Below are positions 38,285-53,200 of a stretch of 64,000 bases of DNA, piece after piece (the first letter of the stretch is position 1; each line of letters starts with the position of its first letter). The position numbers were made by a program, and so were the translations under genes. The notes below the pieces were generated by a model. That model did no database searches. It was not told where the DNA came from and saw nothing but the letters and a program-made list of their open reading frames with translations. Origin of the DNA: Anodontia alba (taxonomy: Eukaryota > Mollusca > Bivalvia > Lucinida > Lucinidae); assembly GCA_964016985.1 (NCBI GenBank), contig OZ024824.1:117510951-117574950 (forward strand), read 5' to 3'.

Positions 38285-41200
38285 GACAGTGAGTGATCAC
38301 AATACCTCACCTTGAGCCTTCGGCTCAGGTGAGCTAAAAAGCTACACCACCACAAGTGTGTCTTATTCATGTGTGAAGTGAGGCCTGGTCCAGCAAAATT
38401 ATTTGGGGGTATTTGACAGCAAGCACTATGTTTTCGTAGGGATGGTGGTAGTTGGATGTATTCAAATCATTTGGTGGTGGAGTTTCTTAAAAATATAATC
38501 CTGTAGGTGGTTGTTGTTTTAAAAATTCAGTTCTTTGGTTTGCTTCCTTTTGGTATAATCCAGAAGAATGAAAAAAAAATGTTCTAATCCTCTTGTAGTG
38601 GATAAACAATATTGAAACAGAAGGAAGTGTCTAAATGAGGTGCACTTGGTTAACTGGAAATGAAAGGCAAGCCAGGTGCATCTTACAGAGAACTGAAGCT
38701 GCCTGCAATTTCTGCAGTTAAGCGTCCCCAGGAATGGCAGAAAATGGCAGTCGCTGCAGAGCATGCTTTCTTTATTCACACACTAAGCCTTAAGCCACAT
38801 TAACACAGCGCATTTTTTAATTATCAGTATCCCAAGCACCGTTAAGTCATAGCATTTCATTGTGAATATGCAAATTTCTAGCTCCACACATTTTCAGCCA
38901 ATGAAAACACTTATTACAAATGGAACAGGAAATTCTTCTTTCACTTTTGGATTTGGGCTGTTTTTTTAAGTGGGTTTAATCACTGAAAATTAATGGAAAA
39001 TGTGACAAATAACCAGCCTGAGAGGCTGAACAACAGAAATTCTGATGAATCAGACTTCTCTGGCAACTCATCTGACACAAGGTGGGAACAAGACTGCACA
39101 TCTCCATCTTTTTCTTGAATCATTAGCCATAGAGTTATTTATTCTTGTGGGTGGGGGTCCTCTTCCGAGTTATTTATTCCTGTTGGTGGGATCCTATGAA
39201 AACTATTCCAATCCTATGGGTGTGAGGGGCTGGGGGCAGAGGGTGGATCTCTGGAAAGGTATTGAGTTATGTATTCTGATTGAGTTTCATGAAGAAAATT
39301 GTGAACAATGTTTTAAAGAAATTTGACCTAGTGACCTAGTTTTTTATCCGACATGACCTTTATTCAAACCTGACCAATATATTATCAAGTCAAACATTCT
39401 GGCAGAGTTTTACGAAGCAAAAACTGTGGCCTCCAGGGTGCACACAAAATTTTAACGAAATCTGACCTAGTGATCTAGTGACCTAGTTTTTGATCTATGA
39501 CCCATATTCGGACTTGGCCATGATATTATCAAGTCAAACATTCAGGCAGAATTTTACCAAGATTGAAGCAAAACTGTGGCCCCCAGGGTGCACACAAGGT
39601 TTTAACTAAATTTAATCTAGTGACCTAGTTTTTGATTCAACATGACCCATATTCGAACTTGACCCAGTTATTATCAATTCAAACATTCAGGCAGAGTTTT
39701 ACAAAGATTGAAGCAAAAGTGTGTCCTCCAGGGTGCACACAAGGTTTAAAAAAACCTAGTGACCTATTTTTTTAATCCAACATGACTCTCATTCGAACTT
39801 GACCTAAATATTATCCAGACAAATTTTCTGGTAAAGTTTCATAAAGACTGGATTAAATCTGTGGCCTCTAGAGATCGCACAAGGTAAATACTGACAACAG
39901 ATGATGTACGACGCACAAGATATGACATACAATGCATGACGGACATAATACAGACACAGGGCGATCACAATAGCTCACCTTGAGCACTTCATGCTCAGGT
40001 GAGCTAAAAAGAGCTATTCTGGTACTGCCTTAAGGTTAGAAGGTTATACGAAGACTACACACAGTAAAGTTAGTGAAAAAGCAGAAATATAGGAAACTAG
40101 AATTGGATTTACTATCTAAGGTATATGAAATATTGGGTATAGTTTACTAGTAGTTCCTGTAGTGTATTGCTGAGAAACCAGTACCAAGTTTATTTTTCTC
40201 TTGACCTGGCCCCAAGTTATAAGGCTATTTTTATGCTCATTTGAGAATGAAATTTTGTCTGCTAATAATTATGTTGGCACAATAGTTGGCATTTTCATAT
40301 TTATTAGCAGAGAAAATTTCATGGTCAGCTATGTTTAGCAAGAAGCAATTTGCAATTGTTAGTAATTTGAAGTTTATTAGCAGGACAAATTTCATGCACA
40401 GCTGAATTGAGTACAAAAAAAATTTTATAACCTCTAGGCCTGATTTATCAATTTACTACCCCCTCCTCCTCCCACTCGCCAGATGAATATTTACTATAGA
40501 CTTCAGAGGTTTCTTCTTCAGAGTTTATCAACTTGTTGCCCACTCCTCCTCCCATTCTCTGGACGAATATGTACTATAGTCTTCAGAGGTGTCTCCTCAG
40601 AGTTTATCAACTTATAGCTCCCTCCCCACTCTCATTCACCCAATGAATATGTACTATAGTCTTCAGAGATTTCTTGATCTGATTTATCAACTTGCCAGCC
40701 TCTCCTCCTCCCATTCTCCCATTCTCCAGATGAATATGTACTACAGATTAATGAGGTTTTCTCTTCAGAGTTCATCAACTTACCACCCCATCCTCCTCTC
40801 ATTCTCACGATTAATATGTACTAAAGACTTCAGAGGTTTCTTCTTCAGGGTTTATCAATTTACCTCCCCCTCCTCCCATTCTCCCAATGAATATGTATTA
40901 ATATCTACAGAGGTTCCTTCTTCAGAGTTTATCAACTTTCTGCCCCCTCCTCCTCCCATTCTCCAGATGAATATGTTCCATAGTCTTCAGAGGTTTCTTC
41001 TCCAGAGTTAATCAACTTACCCCCATGTCCTCCTTCAATTCTATCAATGAATATGTATGATAGTCTCAGAGGTTTTAATTCAGAGTTTATCAAATTACCA
41101 CCCCTCCTCCTCCCATTCTCCAGATAAATATGAACTATCTTCAGAGGTGTTTATCAACTTACTGCCCCCTCCTCCTCCCATTCTCCAGATGAATATGTAC

Positions 41201-44200
41201 TATATTCTTCAGAGGTTTCTTTTCAGAGCTTATCAACTTACCACCCTCCTCCTCCCATTCTGCAGATGATTATGTACTATAGTCTTCAGACACTTCTTCT
41301 TCAGGATATATGAACTCAGTGCCCCATCCTCCTCCCATTCTCAAGATGAATATGTACAAAAGTCTTCAGAGGTTTCTTCAACTTATGCTCCCCCACCCCC
41401 ACACTTCCCCATTCTCCTCCCATTCTATCAATGAATATGTACTATAGTCTCAGAGGTTTCTTCTTCAGAGCTTATCAACTTATCCTCACCCAGCCCCACC
41501 CATTCTCCAGATGAATATGTACTATAGTCTGTAGAGGTTTCTTCTTCAGGGTTTATCAACTTACTGCCCCCTCCTCCTTCTACTCTTACCTCTAGGCCTG
41601 CTGAACCCAGATATACCCCTGTCTTTGCAAACAGAGTAGATCCAGATCAGATGGCTTCTGTAGAAGCTAACTGATCTGGATCTGCACTGTTTGTCATTGA
41701 GTATGAGAATTTGTATCAACAGCCTGAATCAAGAAAGCTGATTGGCTGACAATTAGAACTGGGCGGGGCATCTTCATTTATTCAGCATGGCAAGAGTTAA
41801 GATCAATATGTACAATAGTTTTCAGAGGTTTCTTCTTCAGAGTATCAACTTACCACTCAATCCTCCTCCCATTCTATCAATGAATATGTACTATAGTCTC
41901 AGAGGTTTCTTCTGAGTTTATCAACACCCCCACTCCCCACCCCATCTCTTCCTATTCTCCAGATGAATATGTACTATAGTCTGCAGAGGTTTCTTCTTGA
42001 GGGTTTATCAACTAACCGCCCCAACATCCTCCGATTCTCCAGAATAACATGTACTATAGTCTTCAGAGGTTTCTTCTTCAGTGTTTATCAACTTACCACC
42101 CTGTCCTCCTCAGATTCTCCAGATGAATATGTACTATAGTCTTCAGAGATTTCTTCTTTAGAGTTTATCAACTTACCAACCTATCCTCCTCCCATTCTCC
42201 AGTTGAATATGTACCATAGTCTGCAGAGGTTTCTTCTTCAGGGTTTATCAATTTATCACCCCATCCTCCTACCATTCTCAAGATGAATATGTACAATAGT
42301 CTGCAGAGGTTTCTTCTTCAGGGTTTATCAACTTACCACCCCCTCCTCCTACCATTCTCAAAATGAATATGTTCTATAGTTTTCAGAGGTTTCTTCTTCA
42401 GACTTTATCAACTTACCACCCCGTCCTCCTCCCATTCTCCAGATGTATATATACTATAGTCTCAGAGGTTCCTTTTTCAGAGTTTATCAACTTACCGCCC
42501 CCTCCTTCTCCCATTCTATCAATGAATATGTACTAAGAGGTTTCTTCTTTAGAGTTTATCAACTTACCGCCCCCTCCTCCTTCCATTCTATCAATGAATA
42601 TGTACTATAGTCTCAGAGGTTTCTTCTTCAGAGTTTATCAACTTACCGCCCCCCTCCTCCTCCCATTTTATCAATGAATATGTACTATAGTCTCAGAGGT
42701 TTTTTCTTCAGACTTCATGAACTTACTGCCCCCTCCTCCTTCCATTCTATCAACGAATATGTACTATAGTCTTCAGAAGTTCCTTCTTCAGAGTTTATCA
42801 ACTTTCCACCCCTCCTCCTTCCATTCTATCAATGAATATGTGCTATAGTCTTCACATGTTTCTTGTTCAAAGTTTATCAACTTACCACCCCTCCTTCTCC
42901 CATTCTATCAATGAATATGTACTATAGTCTTCAGAGGTTTCTTCTTCAGAGTTTATCAACTTTTTGCCCCTCCTCCCATTCCCTAATGAATATGTAGTAT
43001 AGTCTTCAGAAGTTTGTCTTTCAGAGTTTATCAACTTTTTTTTTCAGTTTATCAACTTACCACCTCCTCAGCCTCCCATTCTTCCAATGAATATGTACTA
43101 TAATCTTCAGAGATTTCTTCTTCAGAGGTTCCTTCTTCAGGGCTCTCCTCTGAAACATAACACACCCTGAATTACGAAAACACGCCTATCCAAACATACT
43201 GAAAATTTTATCACCGAAAATTGAAATTTTTCAGTTAAAAAATTCTAATAGTTTTCATGTTTCTGCTCAAAACATAGATTGTGAGTACTTGTTAGAACCG
43301 CCTCAATGAGGCAGTTCTAATGAGTACCCACAATCTATGTTTTTGAGCAGAAATAAGAAAAATAATGTATACCCCTGTAAACCCCAGTTTTACTATATAA
43401 AAATGGGGTTTAAGGGATCAAAATTATATAGGCATGATTTCGTGATTTTCTGTACATAAACAGTTGGTCTGTTTCATCGAGACCCTTTTTATGTACAGTA
43501 AATGTCCTAGAATTTTTAACACTTTTGGCTTAAATTTTGCTTTTTATGCAGTTGTTTCTAGAATGCTTAGTGGAATGGCAAACAGTGTATACCCTGTTCA
43601 TACTGCTCCTTCAGGAGCAGTCTAACCTGGGTTTGCACTGTTTGCACAAGGCATTTTGTCAGAAACTTTGGTGTTTGAAATTTTAGGACATTTACCCTAA
43701 CCCTATAAGAGCTGCAAAATGACCCAACTTGTACACCAGTCTGTTTGTATTAGTGTGATCTGGTCAGAGATGCACAGTTAACTTTCAAGATGTTTGAGAT
43801 CTGCAGATTTTTTAGACAAATGCACATGTTCTGACCACTCTGGAAGTTTGCAGTCTGGTCTGATATGCACTATTAGCATTATGTCCGATGCTGAAGTTTG
43901 TCATACTTACCTTTAAATATACACATGACAAGAGACAAATGGTCTGTAGACAAAAATATAAAATAAGAAAATTCAATTTAAGTATGTGCCAGTATACAAA
44001 TTGGTTTTACATATTTCTTGACAAAACCTGAAAAAGGAATTTTAATGCTTTGTATGCTGAGTTTAACATTTCAGCAGACAACAATTAAAATATTTTTCTT
44101 CCCAAAAATAGGCTTTTACATTTCAGGTAAATTGTCTCCTTGTAAAGAATAAATTTTCCCCAGAAAATAGGCTTTGTTAAAATCAGTAAAAATCACGGTG

Positions 44201-47200
44201 CATGGTCCACATATGGTCAAAGACAGATTTTGTCATGACATGATGCATCATGATCATATGTGTACCATGTCATGATAAAATCTGTCTTTGACCATATAAG
44301 CATCATGCACCATGACTTTCACTGATTTTCATAAATTATGAGATGTCACCTAATGACATAGCTCCCCTGTAAAGATACTTGATGCTAACTTGAACATTTA
44401 TCAAAAAGTTTTAAAGTAAAGTTTTGTAAGTGTGTGTGTGTGTGTGTGTGTGAGGGGCAGGGGAGGGGCGCACTGTCTTCTTATACCTACCTGTACTCCT
44501 TTCTGAGGGAACTGAACAAATACTCTCTTTTCTCTGTTGGGAAAGAAAACAAAAATATATATAAGAATCAAATATTATTGCATAAAAAGCAGTGCTGCAT
44601 GTTAATAACAGCCATGCATTCACCGGCGAATAGCCGTGTATTAACAAGGCAATTCATGTGCTGTTAATGCACAGCTACCCAACTTTCAATATGATCGTAC
44701 TGGGGCCACAGATTTGCTGCCATTACGAGATGTGTACTGCCCAGCCCTAGACCAAGCATAGTCAGTGGAAATTGCGTTCACGAGACATCAGTGAAAAGGT
44801 AAAACAAAGTAGTGCAAGAAATAACGCGAAATGTGGCAAATGTTTTCAGTTTTTATGCAATAATAGCGATCGAACATGGTTTTTCAATGCATCAACATTT
44901 GCCAGGTCCCTTGGGAGGTGTTGAAAACTGCAGCCTTTGGCCTTGGTTTTCAACACCTCCCACGGGACCTGGCGAAAGTTAATGCATGAAAAACCATGTT
45001 TGATCCCTATATTAAACAAAATCAACCCAAAACTTTTTTATTGTGTAAGTCTAATTATTTTTTTTACCAAGCATCTGAGGCACTTCTAATACCCACAACA
45101 GATGTTTTCATGTAGAAATAAGAAAAATATCTTCTTGATACCCACTCTAATCTGGATATATTGTCTCTGTAGACATGTTTGTTAAATACAACAACCGAGA
45201 TCTGCTGTACAAGCTATGAGTTAGCCAGAAGTGGCAAATAAATGTTTTATTTTATATTTTGGCCTCATCACTTCAGCTACTAGTCTTTTTTTCTCAAAAT
45301 GGTTAACAAATTGCTGAAATTAAAATCAAAATGCTGATACTAAAACTAGAAATGCGTTTGTAAAACACTATGCCCCTAACTATACCTTTGTTGATATAAA
45401 ATGCCAAAGTTAGAAAGGGGCAAAACTCTGACAAAATTAATCCATTTTTTTTCCAAAGTTAATCAGGTGAGCTACTAAGCATACCAATAAGTTTCAAAGC
45501 CCTAGCTCAAATAGTTTGAGATATTTCGCTCATTAAATTTCGTAATGTCCCATAGGCTTAAAATGCACAAGTCGAAAATGGGGCATAACTCCGGAATTAC
45601 AAGTCTGATGGAAAAGAAAAAAATGACAGGTATGCTTATTTTCAATCCTTATTCTATAAATAAAATTTCAAGATCCTATCTCTAACCGTTCTTGACCAGT
45701 GACAAACTGACAGATGAATGGACAAATGATTCAAAAGCAATATGCCTCTCCAACTTTTCAAAGCTGGGGGCATGAAAAGTACATGAACAACTTCAGCATT
45801 CAATAGCTACTGCAGGACATATTAAATGCAACAGCTAAAATAACAACAGCAGACATGGTGATTATTATGCTGAATGGTCTTTTGGATGATCTCACACTGG
45901 AGATGTTTATTTGGGGTGAGCATCAAGAAAACACACCTATATAATGTTGACCCTTAAACCCCACTTTCGTACAGTAAAACTGGGCTTTGCACGTGTATAC
46001 ATTCATATTCTTATTTCTTCTAAAAAACATAGATTGTTGGTACCCATTAGAACCACCTCACAAGCTATGTTTTGAGCAGAAATATGAAAACAATCAGACT
46101 TTTTATCTGAAAACTTCCTGTTTTTGGTGGTGAAATTTTCAATATATTTGAATAAGCGTGTTTTCGTAATGGTCAAGCCAAAAAGGGCCTTTGAACATGC
46201 ACAAAATGCACAGATTCAGTTCATCCTGCACATGCACAAAGGTATCCTCAGGACCTTCGCTCTCCATTCATGCATTCTGTAGTATCCAATGATTCCATTA
46301 ACAGACACAGAAGGCCCTGATCAGACTGCATGGATGTCCACATATGCCTGAAGACAGGTTTATGCAAGATACAGTCCATGAATTGTTTTTGTTACTTTTT
46401 TGAGACAGGCATGATCTTGTTACAAAAACATATAAAGATATGTTTTAGACAAAACAGAGACACCAAGCATCTGCAGTTTTCCTGTCTCTACTAACTTATA
46501 TTTTTACTGATACTTACTGGTCAAACTGACCTTGAAATTGTTCTTGACCTTGGAATAGTTCTACAGGAGACAGTGGAACTACCACATTTGTCTTAAGCAT
46601 GCTCAGTAAAAATTTCAGCAGATTACACTTTGAAATATTTTTCTTACTTTTGCCAGCAAATAGAATTTGGCATAAAGCAAATTGTCTCCTATGGAGATAC
46701 TTTGCATGAAATGTCAAAGTCTATTTCTGGAAAAAATAAGAAAAATGCCATCTGCTGAATTAGCCTATAAAGTGGTAAAGGTTGAATAAAGGACACTTAA
46801 TTCCTAACCCTCCTTCTCCTAAAATCTGAACAAGTCCATTTGACCACTAGTTCTTGGTAATGTATCTAATAAGAACATGAAACAATAATACCTGCCACTA
46901 TTGTGTGGCGGGCAGATAACTCTGTCAAAAATTAATGAAATTAGCCCATTAGCATTCCTAAATCAGATCTCTACAATATCAAAGCACATACAAAGTTTAG
47001 TAAAAATTCATTGATATTTACTGGTTACTGTCCTGAAACAAAAATATAGATAGACAGATCTATGCAAGATGAATGGACTGATGTATGACAGACGGATGCA
47101 TTGATGTATGACAGACTGACAAAAGTACACAATGACAACCAAAATGAAACCATAATACTCCATTACCATTGTGTGGCAGGGTATAAAAAGGAGGTGGTTG

Positions 47201-50200
47201 ACTAGCAAGCAGTGTTGTCCACTAAACCCTGATCAGTTGCTGCTGTCTGTGGTGTCTGACCTGGGCCTATTCTGTCTGCTCAGACCTGTCTGTCCAAACA
47301 TCATACTAACCCTCTCAAAGCCCATGTATGCTAGTTCATCTACGTCTTCCTTCTCTACAAGTTCCTCCATGGTTGGTGCATCTTCTGCAACAGTTTCATC
47401 TTTCTCTCGCTTCTCTATGGCAACAAAACTAGTAAACTGGGTTACAATGGAGTATTCTTTACTCAGTTCTATGATATACTGCTTAGTGTTCATCTTAACA
47501 ATCTGGAAATAAAATCAAGAAAATAATATACCACATTCCACCTACTTACCGCACATACCCCTATAAGAGTAAAGCCAGGGCTCCAGTTGTTCAAAGTATC
47601 ATTAGCTTAACAAACTCGTTAGTAGTCAAAATGTTAACTGCTCTAGTAAGTACAATATCTAATTCATGGGTATTTTTGCTGAAAAAATGTGAGTAGCTTT
47701 TGCAAATGCAAAAGCTACTCACATTTTTTTCAGCAAAAATATAGGTATATATGCCATATTTAATGATCAAAATTTTAATCGTTAACTAACAACATCGTTA
47801 GTTTTGAACAACTGGGCCCAGGCAATTTTGTAGTCTTTGGATTACAGCCTCTATATCTTTATCCGTTTCTTTATAAAAGTATATGTTTTGTGGGTACTCT
47901 TTTGAATTGCCTCAATTCAAATGAGCAACCATAACATATGCTTTTATAAAGAAAATCAACAAAAAAGCATCGGGTAAGCATCATTAAATACACCACTCAT
48001 ATATTCCTCTGCTGACCTTTCTTTAAAGTATTCCCTTATCAGGTCATATTTTACTGCACATTTTCCTAGTAATTCTGAAAAACCTAAGGTAATAAGGTTG
48101 AATACAGTAAGCCTTCGTGACCATGCTGAAAATCTAGACTCAAATATTTATCACCAGAACAATTCTGCTTGCATTAATATCTGTCCTAAAAATCAGGAAC
48201 AAAGAAATAAACAAGAATAATGATGCATTTCTCTGTATCTATCTTAACCTATAGTTTTCTTATTTCTCCACAAAACATATGTTGTGGGTACCCATAAAAA
48301 GTGCCTTGCGAGTACAGGTACCAACAACATATGTTTCCTCTTTTATGTAGAGCTGAGTTAACCCTTAGGGGCCCATTCAAGACTACAGTAGATGACATTC
48401 TATTTTTCTTTTGAGAGATAGATAAGGCTTGACATTTCATATGAAATGTCTGCCTAGAAACAAGTAACTTGAAATATCAAGCCTTATGAGAATATCTTTA
48501 AACACTGTTTAGTGCTTTAAGGATTAACAATGTGAAATAAATAAATGAATTATAACAATGATGCATGGTTCAGTGTCTAGCTTAACAGTGTGACATAAGT
48601 AAAACAAAGAAAAAAAACTGCAAGAAATATACATCAGAATTCCTGGTAACCAGACTAGTTGGAGACATATTTGGACTAGAGGTATGTATAACATTACACA
48701 CTTTAATTTCTGATAAAATATATCTCATGTATGTATGAATATTGACTGTGTTGGGGTTTAACGACATGTCAACCCTTGTGGGTCATTTTGTGTCGTCTCC
48801 CAGAGAGGGAGAAAAGAGATAGAAGAGATAGTAGATGAGATGAAAGAGAAGGGCAGGGAAGAAAAAGGAACAGGAATGAAAGTAAAGAAACAGAAGAAAC
48901 TAGAGCTGGTGTTTGTAAAACACTATGCCCCCAACTGCCTGACTCTAATACTGCTTGACTCCAACACTGCTTGCCCATGACTGTAACAACAGTACAAATA
49001 TATGAGATTTCAATGTTATTTTATCAAAGGGAAATAACTCTAAAATAGGAGATAATTGGGATAAGAAAAAAATACGGGTCACCTATTTTTTCATGAGGAA
49101 TCAAAATATGAAATTTCAAAACATTAGCATACATTGTTCTAAACTTATGCTATACACAATAAAGCAAGGACATTAAATAGCCAGAAATTGCGAAGGGCCA
49201 TAACTCCAACATTTCATTTAATTGGTTCAAAATTCAATCAAGTAATCTCCTCCTCAATCCCAATCAGTATACCAAATATCATGGCTGTTGCTTACTTTTT
49301 GAGATATCTTGCTGACAAGGTCAAAATGCCCAGAACTACAAAGGGCCACAACTACATCAATTTTTCATGGAATTCCCTAAAAAACAAATCAGGTAATCTC
49401 CACATCATCCCCAATCAGCATATAATATTTCAAGACCCTAGCTTAAGTACTTTTCCAGACATCTTGCTGACAAGGACAAAATGCGCAGAACTGCAAAGGG
49501 CCGTAACTTTATCAATATTTTCACGGAATTCTCTCAAAATATAATCAGGTAATTTACACATCATTCCCACTCACTATATCGAATTTCAAGAACCCAGCTT
49601 AAATACTTTTCAAGATATCTTGCTCACAAGATTTAATTCTGATTTTTTTCAATGGGGGAATAACTCTAAATAAACATGCTAGACAAGAAAAAAAAAAATA
49701 TGGGTCAGCTATTTTTTCATTGGGAACCCAAATATAAAATTTCAAAACCCTAGCATGCAGGGTTCTTAAGATATGGCATGCACAAAAAAGCTTGACGAAC
49801 GAGCAAACAGACAGATGGGCAAATGAAGGCAAAATAATATGCCCCATCAATTTCATTCGAAACTGGGGGCATAATCAGGTCATCTACTCATCGCTACCAA
49901 TCTATTCATCAATTTCAAGACTCCAGCTTCAATAGTTTTTTAGATATTTTGCTGACAAGGGAAACATGCTCAAATTTACAAAGGGCCATCACTTACGAAA
50001 TATTTTTCAGAATTTACAAAAAAAAGTTAATCAGGTCATCTACTCATCATTACCAATCAATTCACCAAGTTTCAAGTCTCTAGCTCTAACAGTTTTTGAG
50101 ATATTTTGCTGACAACATAAAAATGCCCAAAATAACAAAGGGCCATAACTCAAGAAGTACTTTCCAAAATTTCTTCAAAAGTTAATCAGGTTGTCTACTC

Positions 50201-53200
50201 ATCACTATCAGTCTATTCATCAAGTTTCAAGGCTCTAGTTCCAACGGTTGTTGAGATATTTTGCTGACAAGGTAAAATTCCCCAAAATTACAAAGGGCCA
50301 TAACTCATGAAGTATTTTTCAGAATTTTTTCAAAAGTTAATCAGGTCATCTACTCAGCACTACAAATCCATTTAAGTTTCAAGGTTCTAACTCTGAACAG
50401 TTTTTGAGATATTTTGCTGACAAGGTAAAAATGCCTAAAATTACAAAGGGGCATAACTCAAGAAGTATATTTTAAAATTTCTTTAAAAGTTAATCAGGTT
50501 GTCTACTCATCACTACCAGTCTATTCATCAAGTTTCAAGGCTCTAGCTTCAATAGTTTTTTAGATATTTTGCTGACAAGTTAAAAATGCCCAAAATTACA
50601 AAGGGCCATAAACATTAAGTATTTTTCAGAATTTCTTCAAAAGTTAATCAGGTCATCTACTCGTCACTACAAATCCATTTACTAAGTTTCAAGGCTCAAG
50701 CTCTAACAGTTTTTGAGATATTTTGCTGACAAGGTAAAAATGCCCAAAATTACAAAGGGCCATAAACAAGAAGTATTTTTCAAAATTTCTTCAAAAGTAA
50801 TCAGATTGTTTACTCATCACTACCATTCTATTCATTAAGTTTCAAGGCTCCAGCTCCAAGGGTTTTTGAGATATTTTGCTGACAAGCTAAAAATGCCCGA
50901 AAATTACAAAGGGCCATAACTCATGAAGTATTTTTCAAAATTTCTTCAAAAGTTAATCAGGTCATCTACTCATCACTACAAATCCATTTACTAAGTTTCA
51001 AGGCTCTAGCTCTAACAGTTTTTTAAGATATTTTGCTGACAAGGTAAAAATGCCCAAAATTACAAAGGGCCATATCTCATGAAGTATTTTTCAAAATTTC
51101 TTCAAAAGTTAATCAGGTCATCTACTAAGCACTACAAATCCATTTACTAAGTTTCAAGGTTCTAACTCTGAACAGTTTTTGAGATATTTTGCTGACAAGG
51201 TAAAAATGCCTAAAATTACAAAGGGGCATAACTCAAGAAGTATATTTCAAAATTTCTTTAAAAGTTAATCAGGTTGTCTACTCATCACTACCAGTCTATT
51301 CATCAAGTTTCAAGGCCCTAGCTTCCATAGTTTTTTAGATATTTTGCTGACAAGTTAAAAATGCCCAAAATTACAAAGGGCCATAAACATTAAGTATTTT
51401 TCAGAATTTCTTCAAAAGTTAATCAGGTCATCTACTCGTCACTACAAATCCATTTACTAATTTTCAAGGCTCTAGCTCTAACAGTTTTTTAAGATATTTT
51501 GCTGACAAGGTAAAAATGCCCAAAATTACAAAGGGCCATAACTCATGAAGTATTTTTCAAAATTTCTTCAAAAGTTAATCAGGTTGTCTACCCATCACTA
51601 CCAGTCTATTCACCAAGTTTCAAGGCTCTAGCTTCAATAATTTTTGAGATATTTTGCTGACAAGATTGCATCCATATTTTTTCAAAGGGCCATAACTCTG
51701 AAAAGGGGCATAATCCTGTCAAGAAAAAAAAATATGTGTCAGCTATTTTTCATGAGGAATCCACATAAGAAATTTCAAAACAGTAGCATTCACGGTTCTA
51801 AAGTTATGCTATGCATCAAAAAGCATGACAAATGGACGGAGGGACGAACAACCCAGAAGCAATATGCCCCTCCAACTTCTTTGAAGTTGGGGGCATAATA
51901 AAAACATTCCCCCAATACCCTTACCTGCTAAAAGGATAGCAGGCCCTGCCCAAATGTAAGCCAAAATCATTTGGACGCCCCGGTGATGTAAGATACACGA
52001 CACCTTCACCACACCAGCCCACTCACGTATATATAAATAACAAGAATATTGATGAGTGGATGGGATGTCATTATACAGCATTATAAAAAGATCAGTAACA
52101 TTTTCATACCTCGTGATCTGTTCTGTCAGGGGACAACACTCCATCTTCCCAATCACTGATTATTGCCCTTGCTGTCAAACGATGTAAGATTTTTCCTTCT
52201 GTAGTGTTTAAATCAGATGTCGACACTACTGTAGATACTTCATGGCCAGCAATGTTTGCTTTCAAGGTAGCCTGAAGAAAAAAAAAATGTGTATATCCTC
52301 ATCACCTGGCCCCTGTCCCAAACATCCCAGATAACGCTTTTTGAGAAATCTTGTTCTACTTTTCATACCATTCAATTTTTTTTTTGAAAAAGTGAACTTT
52401 AGCTCCCATATGCCTCCTCTCAATATATCCCCTGGCTCCATTGTACCCCAAGGCAAACAGTTTAGTGATTACAAGTTCTATGATCAAAGTACCAAATTCC
52501 ATGGTAGCATCAGAATTCATGTCATACCGATGTTTTCTCCCACACTTTTCAGCTCAGTTAGTTTCAAACAACTAAACTCCTCTCATCATATAGTCCTATT
52601 AATATGGGTTAAACTGCAATAACTTTCACCTTATGTGACTTACTTTGTACGTAGTTATGATGTCATCTGTTTCAGACAATAAAGGTTGCCATCTTAGTTT
52701 AAGTTGTGTATGTCCGAAGATTAAATGGTTAAAGTAAAGCTCCAACAGGTGCAGTTTAAAAGAAATATTTTATAGCTTGCCTGACACACATTAAATGTTT
52801 ACAAGACCCTGGTAAACAATAATGGCATACAGACTCTTCAGTTCAGATCATAATTCGGATTTCCTTTGAATGCCACAAATACTCGGCCAGATTCTCGACC
52901 AGATCAACCTACAGGACCCATAGAAAAGTTTTCAAGTTCTAACTACGGAGGTCTAAAGATATCAAATTTAAACTGCCAAGTACTTTGGTTTAATTTATCT
53001 TCGTCATCCACTTCTAAAATATATTTTCAAGCTTTTGTTTGTTTTTCATGAAAATTGGTACAACCATCATACATTTCTTGCCATTCAATTTGATATGCTA
53101 TGTGTACATGCTCTGAAAAAAATGAAATTTATAGATCACCACCTCAACCCCTTCAAGTCTGGCCTTAGCATCAGGAGTTGGACGAAAACTTTACGTCGCG

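Noticed and set aside
38519..38779. An 86-codon minus-strand frame inside the fusion intron as an extra exon
   Set aside because: I found no fitting acceptor and donor pair in phase, and no family similarity. The flanking exons already join in frame without it.
40589..41011. A 140-codon plus-strand open frame rich in proline, serine and leucine
   Set aside because: It is the opposite strand of the exon-derived minisatellite.
47311..47502. Assignment of the VWA gene to the VWA5 or inter-alpha-trypsin inhibitor families
   Set aside because: The TQFTSFVA-EKR and EDVD-L-YM strings and the gap-free alignment through STANRH fit PARP4 better, though the PARP catalytic domain itself is outside the window.
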